A stretch of DNA of 64,000 bases from Bullifex porci. Lineage in GTDB: Bacteria > Spirochaetota > Spirochaetia > Sphaerochaetales > Sphaerochaetaceae. How positions within the stretch are numbered: the first letter of the stretch is position 1; each line of letters starts with the position of its first letter. This document shows, one piece after another, positions 34,929 through 43,439 of the stretch. Location: positions 105,248 to 169,247 of the forward strand of contig NZ_VUNN01000004.1 of NCBI RefSeq assembly GCF_009695635.1, read 5' to 3'. The notes below the pieces were generated by a model that ran no database searches, had not been told where the DNA came from, and saw nothing but the letters and a program-made list of their open reading frames with translations. The position numbers and the translations under genes were made by a program.

Positions 34929-35856
34929 TAAAAGAAGAGGATATTTTAGACAAATTCCTATATATCTATTTAAGTTCTTCAGAATGTTTATATACATGGA
35001 TGAATGGAAAATTATTCCAATGGCAGGATTAATAGCTGCTCTAGTATCTTTTGCTATTGGTAAGGATTTGTTTGTTAACATGGAAGGTACCCTAAAGGGC
35101 TCCTTAGCTCTTACCTGTGTATGTATTTGGAATGGCTTTTTTAATTCAATACAAACTGTTTGTCGAGAAAGACAAATTATAAAAAGAGAACATAGAGCAG
35201 GCATGAGAATATCCTCGTACATTACAGCACAGATGATTTATCAAGCATTCTTATGCTTAATTCAAGCAATAGTTACATTAATTGTTTGTGTAATAAGCGG
35301 AATCAAAATGCCAATAGCAGGGTTAGTAACACCATTTTTCTATACAGATATATTACTCACCTTCTTTTTTATCACCTATTCTGCTGATGCTATGTCTTTA
35401 TTCATTTCCTGTTTAGCAAAAAACACTACAATTGCAATGACTGTAATGCCATTTGTACTTATCTTTGAGCTTCTTTTTTCAGGTGGTGTATTTGCATTAG
35501 AGGGTGTTAGTAATAGTCTCTCATTCCTTACAATTGCAAAATATGGCCTATGCGCTGTTTGTGCAATTGGAGGATATAACTCATTACCAATGACCTCTAT
35601 TTGGAAGCAAGTTGTAAAACTACAGAACTATGAATATGAAGGTCTTCATCCTGTCAAAATATTTATCGAAGAGCTAGAAAGAGATGGCAAGGTTGAAGAG
35701 TTTTGTCTGAAAACTGCAGAGAGTAATTTTAATATTGCTTATGAATCAACAAATAGTAATGTAGTTGGGTGTTGGGTAGTTTTACTATTATTTGCATTAT
35801 TTTTTGCTTTCCTATCTATCATAGTATTAAGAAGAATTGATAAGGATAAGAGGTAA
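34921..35856 (+). CDS. ABC-2 type transporter permease
   Basis: 311 residues with about six membrane helices arranged as in ABCG-type ABC-2 permeases: a short cytoplasmic N-terminus (QIPIYLFKFFRMFIYMDEW), NSIQTVCRERQIIKREHRAG as the connecting region, then hydrophobic spans and a final helix ending LSIIVLRRIDKDKR. A soluble segment of about 100 residues lies between the last two helices. The ATG at 34921, with GGAGG eight bases upstream, is chosen over an earlier ATG at 34906. It overlaps the ATPase gene by 8 bases and is its obligate partner. Confidence 0.85.
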   Translation: MSDKRRGYFRQIPIYLFKFFRMFIYMDEWKIIPMAGLIAALVSFAIGKDLFVNMEGTLKGSLALTCVCIWNGFFNSIQTVCRERQIIKREHRAGMRISSYITAQMIYQAFLCLIQAIVTLIVCVISGIKMPIAGLVTPFFYTDILLTFFFITYSADAMSLFISCLAKNTTIAMTVMPFVLIFELLFSGGVFALEGVSNSLSFLTIAKYGLCAVCAIGGYNSLPMTSIWKQVVKLQNYEYEGLHPVKIFIEELERDGKVEEFCLKTAESNFNIAYESTNSNVVGCWVVLLLFALFFAFLSIIVLRRIDKDKR

Positions 35857-35862
35857 TAAAAA

Positions 35863-35894
35863 TCCTGCAGTCCCCAAAGGAAGAAACTGCAGGA
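35863..35894. terminator. bidirectional terminator between ABC exporter and gdhA
   Basis: A 9-bp perfect stem, TCCTGCAGT and ACTGCAGGA, with a 14-nt loop. It is followed by AAAA on the plus strand and, read from the minus strand, by TTTTTATT. The poly-T is best for gdhA on the minus strand; the convergent arrangement suggests it serves both transcripts. Confidence 0.8.
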
Positions 35895-35916
35895 AAAACA
35901 CAAGGAAGAAAATATT

Positions 35917-37254
35917 TCAATAGCCTAACTGACACATTGCATCAGCAACTTTTTTAAAGCCTGCGATATTAGCACCCTTTACATAGTTGATGTAACCATC
36001 TTCACATCTACCCTCTCTAACACATGATTCATGGATAGAGGTCATAATGTGCTTAAGTTTTTCATCTACTTCTTCTGCTCTCCAAGCAAGGTGCTGTGCA
36101 TTTTGAGTCATTTCAAGTCCTGATACTGCAACGCCACCAGCATTAGCTGCTTTTCCTGGAGCAAAAGGAACTCTTGATTCAATTAAGAATGTAGCTGCAT
36201 CTGCAGTAACACCCATATTAGAGGTTTCAACTACATATTTAACACCATTATTCACTAATGCCTTAGCATCGTCTAAGTTAAGTTCATTTTGAATTGCACA
36301 TGGGAATGCCATATCAACTTTTACTTCCCAAGGCTTCTTTCCAGGGATAAACTTAGCACCAAATTTCTCTGCATAAGGTCTAACTACATCATTATTACTA
36401 GCTCTGAGCTGTAGCATATAAGCCCACTTTTCTGGAGTATTAATACCATCCTCATCGAGAATATATCCATCTGGACCTGAGATAGTAACAACCTTAGCTC
36501 CTAGCTGAGAAGCCTTCATAACAGCACCCCAAGCTACATTGCCAAAGCCAGAGATTGCAACTCTCTTACCCTCAAAGGAATCGCCATGAGCTTTAAGCAT
36601 CTCATTTGCAAAATACATTGTACCAAAGCCTGTAGCCTCAGGACGTACTAATGAACCACCAAAGTTAAGGCCCTTTCCTGTTAATACACCAGTATTTTCG
36701 TCTCTTAATCTCTTATATTGGCCATATAAGAATCCAATTTCTCTAGCACCAACACCGATATCACCGGCTGGAACGTCTGTATCTGGACCAATATATTTTT
36801 GAAGCTCTGTCATAAAGGATCGACAGAAACGTAGGATTTCTGCATCACTCTTACCCTTTGGTGAGAAATCAGAACCACCCTTACCACCACCCATTGGGAG
36901 AGTTGTAAGGCTATTTTTAAAGGTCTGTTCAAAGCCTAAGAATTTTAATGTACCAAGAGTTACAGATGAATGGAAACGGAGTCCTCCCTTATAAGGACCA
37001 ATAGCGTTATTAAACTGTACTCTATATCCCTTATTAACTTGAATCTCTCCTTTATCATCTTCCCATTCAACTTTGAAGGAGATTACTCTATCAGGCTCTG
37101 TGATTCTTTCAAGAATTTTATTCTTAAGATATACAGGATTTTCATTAACAACATCGATAACGCTCTCAACTACTTCTCTTACTGCCTGGATAAATTCGCT
37201 CTGAGCTGGATTTTTTCTCTCAAGCTCTGCCATAAAGCTGTTTATTTCGTACAT
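35917..37254 (-). CDS. gdhA: NAD(P)-specific glutamate dehydrogenase
   Basis: 445 residues, hexameric type. It interconverts 2-oxoglutarate plus ammonia and glutamate, the main ammonia assimilation step in many anaerobes. The motifs are KGGLRFHSSVTLGTLKFLGF, LPMGGGKGGSDFSPKGKSDA with the catalytic Lys, PAGDIGVGAREIGFLYGQYK near residue 166, and the dinucleotide fold GFGNVAWGA. The ATG at 37254, preceded by AAAAGGAG, begins MYEINSFMAELERKNP and is preferred over an upstream start at 37287. It is transcribed alone. Confidence 0.95.
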   Translation of the reverse strand: MYEINSFMAELERKNPAQSEFIQAVREVVESVIDVVNENPVYLKNKILERITEPDRVISFKVEWEDDKGEIQVNKGYRVQFNNAIGPYKGGLRFHSSVTLGTLKFLGFEQTFKNSLTTLPMGGGKGGSDFSPKGKSDAEILRFCRSFMTELQKYIGPDTDVPAGDIGVGAREIGFLYGQYKRLRDENTGVLTGKGLNFGGSLVRPEATGFGTMYFANEMLKAHGDSFEGKRVAISGFGNVAWGAVMKASQLGAKVVTISGPDGYILDEDGINTPEKWAYMLQLRASNNDVVRPYAEKFGAKFIPGKKPWEVKVDMAFPCAIQNELNLDDAKALVNNGVKYVVETSNMGVTADAATFLIESRVPFAPGKAANAGGVAVSGLEMTQNAQHLAWRAEEVDEKLKHIMTSIHESCVREGRCEDGYINYVKGANIAGFKKVADAMCQLGY

Positions 37255-37404
37255 AGCTTTTCTCCTTTTGACAATTACAGAGTACATTCACTTTTTTTAT
37301 TCTGTCAACAAAAATTTAGTATATTGTAAATTTTCTTTTTTATATTTGCTAAAAAAATTATTTTTACTGAATAAAAATGCAAAATATTGCAAATTTTATA
37401 ATAC

Positions 37405-37434
37405 TTAACCGTTTTAGCTCACTTATGCTAAAAT
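37405..37434 (+). promoter_or_regulatory. candidate promoter for the 37441 gene
   Basis: TTAACC (37405) and TAAAAT (37429) with an 18-bp spacer lie immediately before the ATG at 37441. The predicted start site falls at or next to that ATG, and no Shine-Dalgarno sequence is present, so a leaderless mRNA is possible. The match to consensus is moderate. Confidence 0.4.
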
Positions 37435-37440
37435 ATCATC

Positions 37441-40380
37441 ATGTATAATCTCGATCAAACATGGCTACCCTTCTCAAATTTAATGAGAAGACACATATAT
37501 AACGTATTATTGATTTGCTCTGACTATGACAGGTTTATGCTCGAAGAGGATGGAAGAGTTGAGGAAGAGCTATATAAGGAGTATACAGCCTTAGGCTTAA
37601 GTAATCCTCCAAAGATAACACATACCTCATCTGAGGCAGAGGCGCTATCCTTACTCGATCGTCTATCCTTTGATCTTGTAATTACAATGCTAGACTTTCA
37701 TACAGGAAGAGTTGAAAAGCTTGCAGAGAAGATTAAGATTATCAAACCAACTATGCCGGTAATTGTATTAGCACCATCACCAGACCATAGAAGAGTTAAA
37801 AACTTAAAGGAAGATAATAAGAAAAATATCGATTATCTATTCTATTGGCAGGGTAATCCATCGTTATTTTTAGCAATGGTTAAGCTAATTGAGGACTCAT
37901 TAAATCTTGAGCATGATACCTCTGAGGCAGATGTACAGGTCATTATCCTAATTGAGGACTCTGTAAGATTTATCTCATCCTACCTACCTAAGATGTATAC
38001 CTGCTTAATTCATCAAGCAAGAAACTCAATTTTAGAGGCTTTAAATGAATGGGGTAAAACTCTTAGAATGCGTGGACGCCCTAAGATTGTACTCGCACGC
38101 ACAGGTGAAGAGGGCTTATATTACTACAACAAATATAGAAAGAATGTTTTAGGAATCATTAGTGATGTAAACTTTCCATATAAAGGTAATAAAACAGGCT
38201 CCGGCCTTGAGCTTGCTCGTGAGATTAGAAAGGATAATAGTGAAGTTCCAATATTAATTCAATCCTCCGATATTACTCAAAAGGGTGAAGCCTTAAAGGT
38301 TGCTTCTGAATTCCTATATAAATCCTCACCTACACTTTTGTCTGAGCTTGAAGAGCACTTTATTAAGTTCTACTGCTTTGGACCATTTAACTTTATCGAT
38401 CCTAAAACAGGTGAAATAATTGAGACAGTAGAAACTATGAAAGAGCTTCAAAATGCATTTATGAGTGTTCCTGCTTCATCACTTGTTTACCATGGAAAGC
38501 GTAATGACTTCTCTCGTTGGCTTAGAGCAAAGGGGTTATTTACACTTGCTTCTACTATTAAGGCAATGACCTTTAAGGATGAGGAGCACTGTGAAAAAAT
38601 TAGAGAGGATGTATATAACACTATAAGAGAATATAGAATGCAACGTACACGTGGTGTAATTGCAGAATTCTCCCCGGATAGCTATGATGATACCTCCTTC
38701 TTCTCTCGTATCGGTAATGGTAGCTTAGGTGGTAAAGGTAGAGGTCTTGCTTTTATTGCAGCTGAGATGAAGGCTAATGGAGTTCAACAGAAATTCCCAT
38801 CTATTTATCTATCAATTCCAAAGACAGTAGTTATTTCCACATCACTATATGATGCTTTTATTGAATTAAATAAGCTTAATGTTAGTGAACTTGTAGAGAA
38901 AAACGATGAGGATATTTTAAAGCTATTTTTATCACTTCCTATTCCACAGGAATTAGAAACTGCGCTAACAGAGTTTTTAAAGTTTGTAAAACAACCACTC
39001 TCTGTTAGATCATCATCTCTATTAGAGGATAGCCACTCTGAGCCTTTTGCAGGTGTATACCAAACCTGTATGCTTTCAAATGAAGGTAGCGATGAAAAGC
39101 GCTTAGCAGAGTTAAGTCTAGCAGTTAAAACTGTCTATGCATCTGTATTCTTCCAAAGAGCACGTGAATATATGAAGATCACAGGACACATGGTTGAGGA
39201 AGAGAAGATGGCTGTAATACTTCAGCAGGTTACTGGCTCTAAGCATGGTAAATGGTGGTTCCCTAATGTAAGTGGTGTTGCTAGAAGCCTTAATTACTAT
39301 CCTGTCGATGGACAAAGCAGTGAGGATGGCGTTGGTATGCTATCCTTTGGCTTTGGAAAGAGTGTTGTTGATGACGGTTCTGCTTTTAGATTCTGCCCTG
39401 CAAAGCCTAAAAAGCCATCTCAATCCTTAAATGGTAATGCGGCCTCACAGGATACCTTCTATGCCCTTGATTTAACTATTCCATTTGATCCAATTAACAA
39501 TATAGACAACCTAGTCCTATTAAATATTAAAGAAGCATCTGCTTGGCCAAAATCGTTAAAGTACATAGCTTCAACTCTTGATTTAACAACTGGAGCTTTA
39601 AGTGAATCAACATTTGCAGAAGGAGTTAAGCTTATCACATTCAATGGAATGTTAAAGTACGATATGTTCCCTCTAGCCGAGGTAGTAGATACTATTTTAA
39701 AGCTTGGTGAAAGGAGCATGGGTACTCCTGTTGAAATTGAAATAGCAGTTAATACAGAACGTAGTGGTGAGAAAAAGCCAGACTTCTCAATTCTACAGAT
39801 AAGACCAATTGCATCGACCTATAACGAAAGTGATATCGAAATTGATGATTATGAGAAAAACGATGCGATAATCTATGCAGAAAGAGTAATGGGTAATGGT
39901 TACATCTCAGAGCTAAAGGATATCATTACGATAAAGCCTAATGCTTTTGATAAATCTAAGACAGTTGAGATGGCAAATGAGCTATCTAGCTTTAATTCAA
40001 CTATCGATTGTGATTACATCCTAATAGCAGCAGGTAGACTTGGTTCAACAGATAGATGGCTAGGAATCCCTTGTGCTTGGTCAGATATCTCAAGAGCTAG
40101 AGTTATTATTGAAACAGGTCTCCCTGATTTCCAGGTAGAGCCTAGCCAAGGAACTCACTTCTTCCAAAATATGACCTCTCTTGGCTGTGTTTATCTCACA
40201 ATAAATCCTGTTTATAATGAAGGTATCCTTGATTACGATAAGCTTATGAAGCTTGAGGTTGTAGAAGAAAGTAAATATTTTATACATTTAAGAGCGAAAG
40301 ATGGCTTAGTTGTAAAAGCAAATGGATTAGAGCAAAGAGCAATAATAAAAGAGCATAAGGAGATAGAAGAATGGCAATAG
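37441..40380 (+). CDS. receiver-domain and PEP/pyruvate-binding (PPDK N-terminal) fusion protein
   Basis: 979 residues. The first 330 carry two receiver-like folds: one at about 20-160 with FDLVITMLDF at the acceptor position, and a second at about 160-310 with ILIEDSVRFISSYL and VLGIISDVNFPYKG, where the central Asp is kept. From about residue 410 comes the ATP-grasp domain of PEP synthase and pyruvate phosphate dikinase: GNGSLGGKGRGLAFIA, then PLSVRSSSLLEDSHSEPFAG with the phosphate-binding residues. The swivelling phospho-His and PEP-binding domains of true PEP synthase are absent, so it cannot be a complete synthase. A signalling or phosphotransfer role is inferred. The next gene overlaps its last 10 bases. 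Confidence 0.8.
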   Translation: MYNLDQTWLPFSNLMRRHIYNVLLICSDYDRFMLEEDGRVEEELYKEYTALGLSNPPKITHTSSEAEALSLLDRLSFDLVITMLDFHTGRVEKLAEKIKIIKPTMPVIVLAPSPDHRRVKNLKEDNKKNIDYLFYWQGNPSLFLAMVKLIEDSLNLEHDTSEADVQVIILIEDSVRFISSYLPKMYTCLIHQARNSILEALNEWGKTLRMRGRPKIVLARTGEEGLYYYNKYRKNVLGIISDVNFPYKGNKTGSGLELAREIRKDNSEVPILIQSSDITQKGEALKVASEFLYKSSPTLLSELEEHFIKFYCFGPFNFIDPKTGEIIETVETMKELQNAFMSVPASSLVYHGKRNDFSRWLRAKGLFTLASTIKAMTFKDEEHCEKIREDVYNTIREYRMQRTRGVIAEFSPDSYDDTSFFSRIGNGSLGGKGRGLAFIAAEMKANGVQQKFPSIYLSIPKTVVISTSLYDAFIELNKLNVSELVEKNDEDILKLFLSLPIPQELETALTEFLKFVKQPLSVRSSSLLEDSHSEPFAGVYQTCMLSNEGSDEKRLAELSLAVKTVYASVFFQRAREYMKITGHMVEEEKMAVILQQVTGSKHGKWWFPNVSGVARSLNYYPVDGQSSEDGVGMLSFGFGKSVVDDGSAFRFCPAKPKKPSQSLNGNAASQDTFYALDLTIPFDPINNIDNLVLLNIKEASAWPKSLKYIASTLDLTTGALSESTFAEGVKLITFNGMLKYDMFPLAEVVDTILKLGERSMGTPVEIEIAVNTERSGEKKPDFSILQIRPIASTYNESDIEIDDYEKNDAIIYAERVMGNGYISELKDIITIKPNAFDKSKTVEMANELSSFNSTIDCDYILIAAGRLGSTDRWLGIPCAWSDISRARVIIETGLPDFQVEPSQGTHFFQNMTSLGCVYLTINPVYNEGILDYDKLMKLEVVEESKYFIHLRAKDGLVVKANGLEQRAIIKEHKEIEEWQ

Positions 40381-41552
40381 CTAGCTACTATACACCAACT
40401 CATGTACTCATGGGTAAGGGTGCATATAAAGAGGTAGTAAATGAGTTAAAGAAGCAAAATGCTACAAAGGTACTCATTCACTATGGTTCAGATAGAATTA
40501 AGAAAAATGGTTTACTTGATGAAGTAGTAAGCCTTATTGAAGAAAGTGGAATAAAAACCTTTACTCTTGGTGGTGTTGTTCCAAATCCTAGAGTTAGCTT
40601 AGTAAGAAAGGGTGTTGAGTTAGTTAAAAAGGAAAACATCGATTTTATCCTTGCAATTGGTGGAGGCTCAGTAATCGATAGCTGTAAAGCAATTGGATAT
40701 GGAAGCTTATATGATGGCGATGTTTGGGACTTCTACTCACAAAAAGCAACTCCTACAGCATGTATGAGTATCGGCTGTATCCTTACTATGGCTGCTGCTG
40801 GCTCTGAGATGAGTGACTCCTCTGTTATCACAAATGATGAAGGTGGCTTAAAGAGAGGTTGTAATACAGATTACTGCAGACTTAAGTTTGCTCTTTTAGA
40901 CCCAGAGTATACCTACTCTCTTCCAAAGTACCAAACAGCTTGTGCCGTTGTTGATATCATGATGCATACAATAGAGCGTTTCTTTATTAAGGGCACTACT
41001 CTTGCATTTACAGATAATATGGCAACAGCACTTTTAAGAACTATGGTTAAATTTGGCCCAATTGCATTAACTGATCCAACAAACTATGAAGCAAGAGAGA
41101 ATATCATGTGGGCATCTAGTGTTTCACACAATGGGTTCACTGGATTTGGTAACTCATGGCGTGGAGACTGGGCATGTCACCAAATGGAGCATGAGCTATC
41201 TGGAATGTTCGATGTAGCACATGGTGCAGGTCTTTCTGCTATTTGGTCTACTTGGGCTCGCTATGTTTATAAGGAAAATCCAAAACGCTTTGCTTTCTTC
41301 GGTCACGAAGTATTTGGCCTTGAATTAACTGGTGATGATGATAAGGATGCAAATGCTGCAATCGATAAAACTGAAGAGTTCTTTAAGAGTCTTGGAATGC
41401 CAATAAGAATATCTGATTTTGGTATTACTCTTACAGATGACCAGCTTGAAGAGCTTGCAACAAAAGCAACCTTCTATGGTAAACGTACTCTTGGATCCTT
41501 CATGACATTAGACCATGATAGAATTAAAGATATATACACTCTAGCAAGATAA
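40371..41552 (+). CDS. iron-dependent alcohol dehydrogenase, butanol dehydrogenase/YqhD type
   Basis: 393 residues of the group III Fe-ADH family, reducing aldehydes to alcohols with NAD(P)H during fermentation. The cofactor loop is LAIGGGSVIDSCKAIGYGSL near residue 95. Metal ligands are within VVDIMMHTIERFF (Asp, His), WACHQMEHELSG (His) and DVAHGAGLSAIWSTW (His). The GCILTMAAAGSEMSDSSVIT block and the GDDDKDANAAIDKTEEFFKS tail match the BdhA/YqhD subgroup. Its ATG lies inside the end of the preceding receiver/PEP-synthase-like gene, so translation is coupled; a terminator follows. Confidence 0.93.
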   Translation: MAIASYYTPTHVLMGKGAYKEVVNELKKQNATKVLIHYGSDRIKKNGLLDEVVSLIEESGIKTFTLGGVVPNPRVSLVRKGVELVKKENIDFILAIGGGSVIDSCKAIGYGSLYDGDVWDFYSQKATPTACMSIGCILTMAAAGSEMSDSSVITNDEGGLKRGCNTDYCRLKFALLDPEYTYSLPKYQTACAVVDIMMHTIERFFIKGTTLAFTDNMATALLRTMVKFGPIALTDPTNYEARENIMWASSVSHNGFTGFGNSWRGDWACHQMEHELSGMFDVAHGAGLSAIWSTWARYVYKENPKRFAFFGHEVFGLELTGDDDKDANAAIDKTEEFFKSLGMPIRISDFGITLTDDQLEELATKATFYGKRTLGSFMTLDHDRIKDIYTLAR

Positions 41553-41560
41553 GTTTATAG

Positions 41561-41591
41561 GCCATAGCAAAAAAGCTGTGGCTATTTTTTT
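41561..41591 (+). terminator. intrinsic terminator after the alcohol dehydrogenase
   Basis: An 8-bp stem, GCCATAGC and GCTGTGGC with one T.G pair, a six-A loop and a following run of seven T. It lies eight bases after the stop codon and separates the housekeeping genes from the accessory island. Confidence 0.88.
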
Positions 41592-41621
41592 AAATAAAAG
41601 TAGCTTAAATCTCAAATACGT

Positions 41622-41646
41622 TATAATCTGTATCAAAGATTGAGAC
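41622..41646 (+). promoter_or_regulatory. WYL-gene promoter with palindromic operator, site 1
   Basis: A consensus TATAAT at 41622-41627 is followed two bases later by GTATCAA-AGA-TTGAGAC (41630-41646), then ACATATACC. This is a variant of the exact palindrome found at 43377 and 60788. It covers the expected transcription start, so binding would block initiation: classic autoregulation of the gene downstream. The TTG that opens the longest reading frame lies inside the operator and is unlikely to be the true start. Confidence 0.75.
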
Positions 41647-41699
41647 ACATATACCTTATTCTGCTCTCGAAAGATAAGAAATTGGAGCAGATAAGCGAA

Positions 41700-42752
41700 A
41701 TGGGAAAAGGAAAAATTGTGAACACACAAATTCTAGCACTTATTAGATATCTGCAATCTCCTTTAGGAAGAACAGTACCTCAGTTAGTAGAAGATATGGG
41801 GGTGTCAAGAGCTACTATTTACAGATACTTGGTTACAATTCAGGAGATGGGACTTCCTTTAACTTCAGAAAATAGAGGGAGAGAAGTTTATTATTTCTTC
41901 GACATGAATAATCCTCTTGTTGGGAAAAATATTTTTGAGAGTCTTCCATTTCTTAAAGATGATTTCGTATTTGATAAGGATGAGAAATTATTAATTGAAT
42001 TACTGTTCTCCAATACAGATGCTACATTTCCCATCCTTTCAAATCGAATTAATGATTTACATGAAAAAATGCAAACGCTACTATCTTTTGCGGGACATGT
42101 ATCAGATAGTGAAAAAATAATCCCTATAAAAATCGATAGAAGGGGTGTTAGTATAGTTCACTCTTTTGTTGACCTCCCTAAGAAAAAGGAAGGCGATAAG
42201 ATGGATATTATCACTGCTCTTTGTGATGCTTCTTTTTCACATAAAGTATGCACCGTTACATACAGATCAAAGGCTGATACAGTTAAAACTTATGATATTA
42301 TGCCTTTAATTGTTTTTTCATTTCAGGGCGGTATATATACTATTGCAGAGACAAAATCTTATGATTATTGGTGTAAATTAGCTATTGAAAGAATTGAAGA
42401 TTTAGAGGTCAAAAATGAGCGTTTTACTAGAAAAACTAAATTAGATGTTGAGTACACCTTAACTGATCCTTTTGGAATAATCCAATGTGACCAGTTTGAA
42501 ATTAAAGTTCAAGTTGATAAAAACAATGCTCAATATCTAATGGACCGTGAATGGCCTAAGGATAGAGTTAATTTCTCAGAACCAGACGAGAATGGTAACG
42601 TCATATTCTCTTGTATAACATCAGGAGAATTTGAAGTACTTAGATGGTTAAGATACTTAGGAAGTGGTGCTAAATTAATATCACCACCTGAGCTTGTTGA
42701 AAAATTAAAAGAATCAATAAGAGATTTAAGTAATACCTACGGCCTTAATTAA
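41700..42752 (+). CDS. WYL domain transcriptional regulator
   Basis: About 350 residues. The HTH is IRYLQSPLGRTVPQLVEDMG then VSRATIYRYLVTIQEMGLPL, close to other YafY-like WYL proteins. The WYL domain runs from about 150 to 260 (CTVTYRSKADTVKTYDIMPL, GGIYTIAETKSYDYWCKLAI, RIEDLEV), and the WCX C-terminus has SGEFEVLRWLRYLGSGAKLI. The start is either the ATG at 41700 or the GTG at 41718, the latter with AAGGA six bases upstream. WYL regulators often repress defence islands, and this one is adjacent to the copies of its probable operator. Its 3' end overlaps the convergent FtsK-like gene by 8 bases. Confidence 0.85.
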   Translation: MGKGKIVNTQILALIRYLQSPLGRTVPQLVEDMGVSRATIYRYLVTIQEMGLPLTSENRGREVYYFFDMNNPLVGKNIFESLPFLKDDFVFDKDEKLLIELLFSNTDATFPILSNRINDLHEKMQTLLSFAGHVSDSEKIIPIKIDRRGVSIVHSFVDLPKKKEGDKMDIITALCDASFSHKVCTVTYRSKADTVKTYDIMPLIVFSFQGGIYTIAETKSYDYWCKLAIERIEDLEVKNERFTRKTKLDVEYTLTDPFGIIQCDQFEIKVQVDKNNAQYLMDREWPKDRVNFSEPDENGNVIFSCITSGEFEVLRWLRYLGSGAKLISPPELVEKLKESIRDLSNTYGLN

Positions 42753-43338
42753 GGACCTTTACTTCGCCATTTATTCCAAGTTTATACCAAAGCTTTCCTA
42801 TTTTAGGTAGTTCCTTTTCATCCGCAACAAAGAAAGCTTGGTTTATTATTTGCTCTTTAAAAGGGAAAGCAAAGCGTGTTGTATATCCAGATAGGTATTT
42901 ATCAATTTCTTGATTATATCTAGTAGTTAACCCGCAAATAATATGTACTCCTACTTGTATCAGCATAGTTGCACTCTTCAATATAGAAAGGAGTTCTTCA
43001 TCTGTTGAAATGATAGGAAAAATAAATACTTCATAAGGCATTTTATTCCTTCCCACATTATATTTTTCTATATTTTCTGCACCAAATCTTACTAGCTCTT
43101 CATACCTACTTCTATAAAAACCATTTATTCCATGTTTAAGCATATCAACTGCTTTACATGAAGGATTATTGATATAATGGATATTTACGTTATCACCACC
43201 ACTCTCTTTTATTGATTCAAGCATCTCATTTTCAAGTTTAAGTATTTCATCGATATTACTTCCTGTAATAAGGCAATGAGGTGTTTTGCTATCTAAGTTA
43301 ATATTAAAGCCTTCATATGATAATAGTTTTAAACCCAT
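42745..43338 (-). CDS. degenerate FtsK/SpoIIIE-like protein lacking Walker A
   Basis: 197 residues resembling the RecA-type motor domain of FtsK. The block PHCLITGSNIDEILKLENEM occupies the place of the FtsK P-loop segment, but GxxGxGKS is absent. EVFIFPIISTDEELLSILKS stands where FtsK has its Walker B VVIDE-like strand and the acidic pair is gone. VGVHIICGLTTRYNQEIDKY and TRFAFPF match the GIHLVLATQRP and TRIAF blocks, and the C-terminus KLGINGEVKVLN follows the usual pattern. It is therefore probably a non-hydrolysing motor-like protein. GGAG upstream of the ATG at 43338 sets the start. It is divergent from the J-domain gene with a shared operator between them. Confidence 0.55.
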   Translation of the reverse strand: MGLKLLSYEGFNINLDSKTPHCLITGSNIDEILKLENEMLESIKESGGDNVNIHYINNPSCKAVDMLKHGINGFYRSRYEELVRFGAENIEKYNVGRNKMPYEVFIFPIISTDEELLSILKSATMLIQVGVHIICGLTTRYNQEIDKYLSGYTTRFAFPFKEQIINQAFFVADEKELPKIGKLWYKLGINGEVKVLN

Positions 43339-43376
43339 AAAAATTTTCTCCAATACCTAATATTTATCATCTAATA

Positions 43377-43393
43377 GTCTCAATATTTGAGAC
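43377..43393. promoter_or_regulatory. WYL-regulon palindrome, site 2 (divergent promoter)
   Basis: GTCTCAA-TAT-TTGAGAC, a perfect 7-bp inverted repeat with a 3-bp centre, followed by ACATACC. It is identical to the repeat at 60788-60804. It lies 39 bp from the start of the minus-strand FtsK-like gene and 46 bp from the plus-strand J-domain gene, so one bound dimer could control both. Confidence 0.8.
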
Positions 43394-43439
43394 ACATACC
43401 TTTTAATCTATTACTAATCTTCAAATAATGGAGAAAAAT

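Noticed and set aside
36970..37329. Plus-strand ORF of 119 codons
   Set aside because: It is antisense to the start of gdhA, has no ribosome site and resembles no family.
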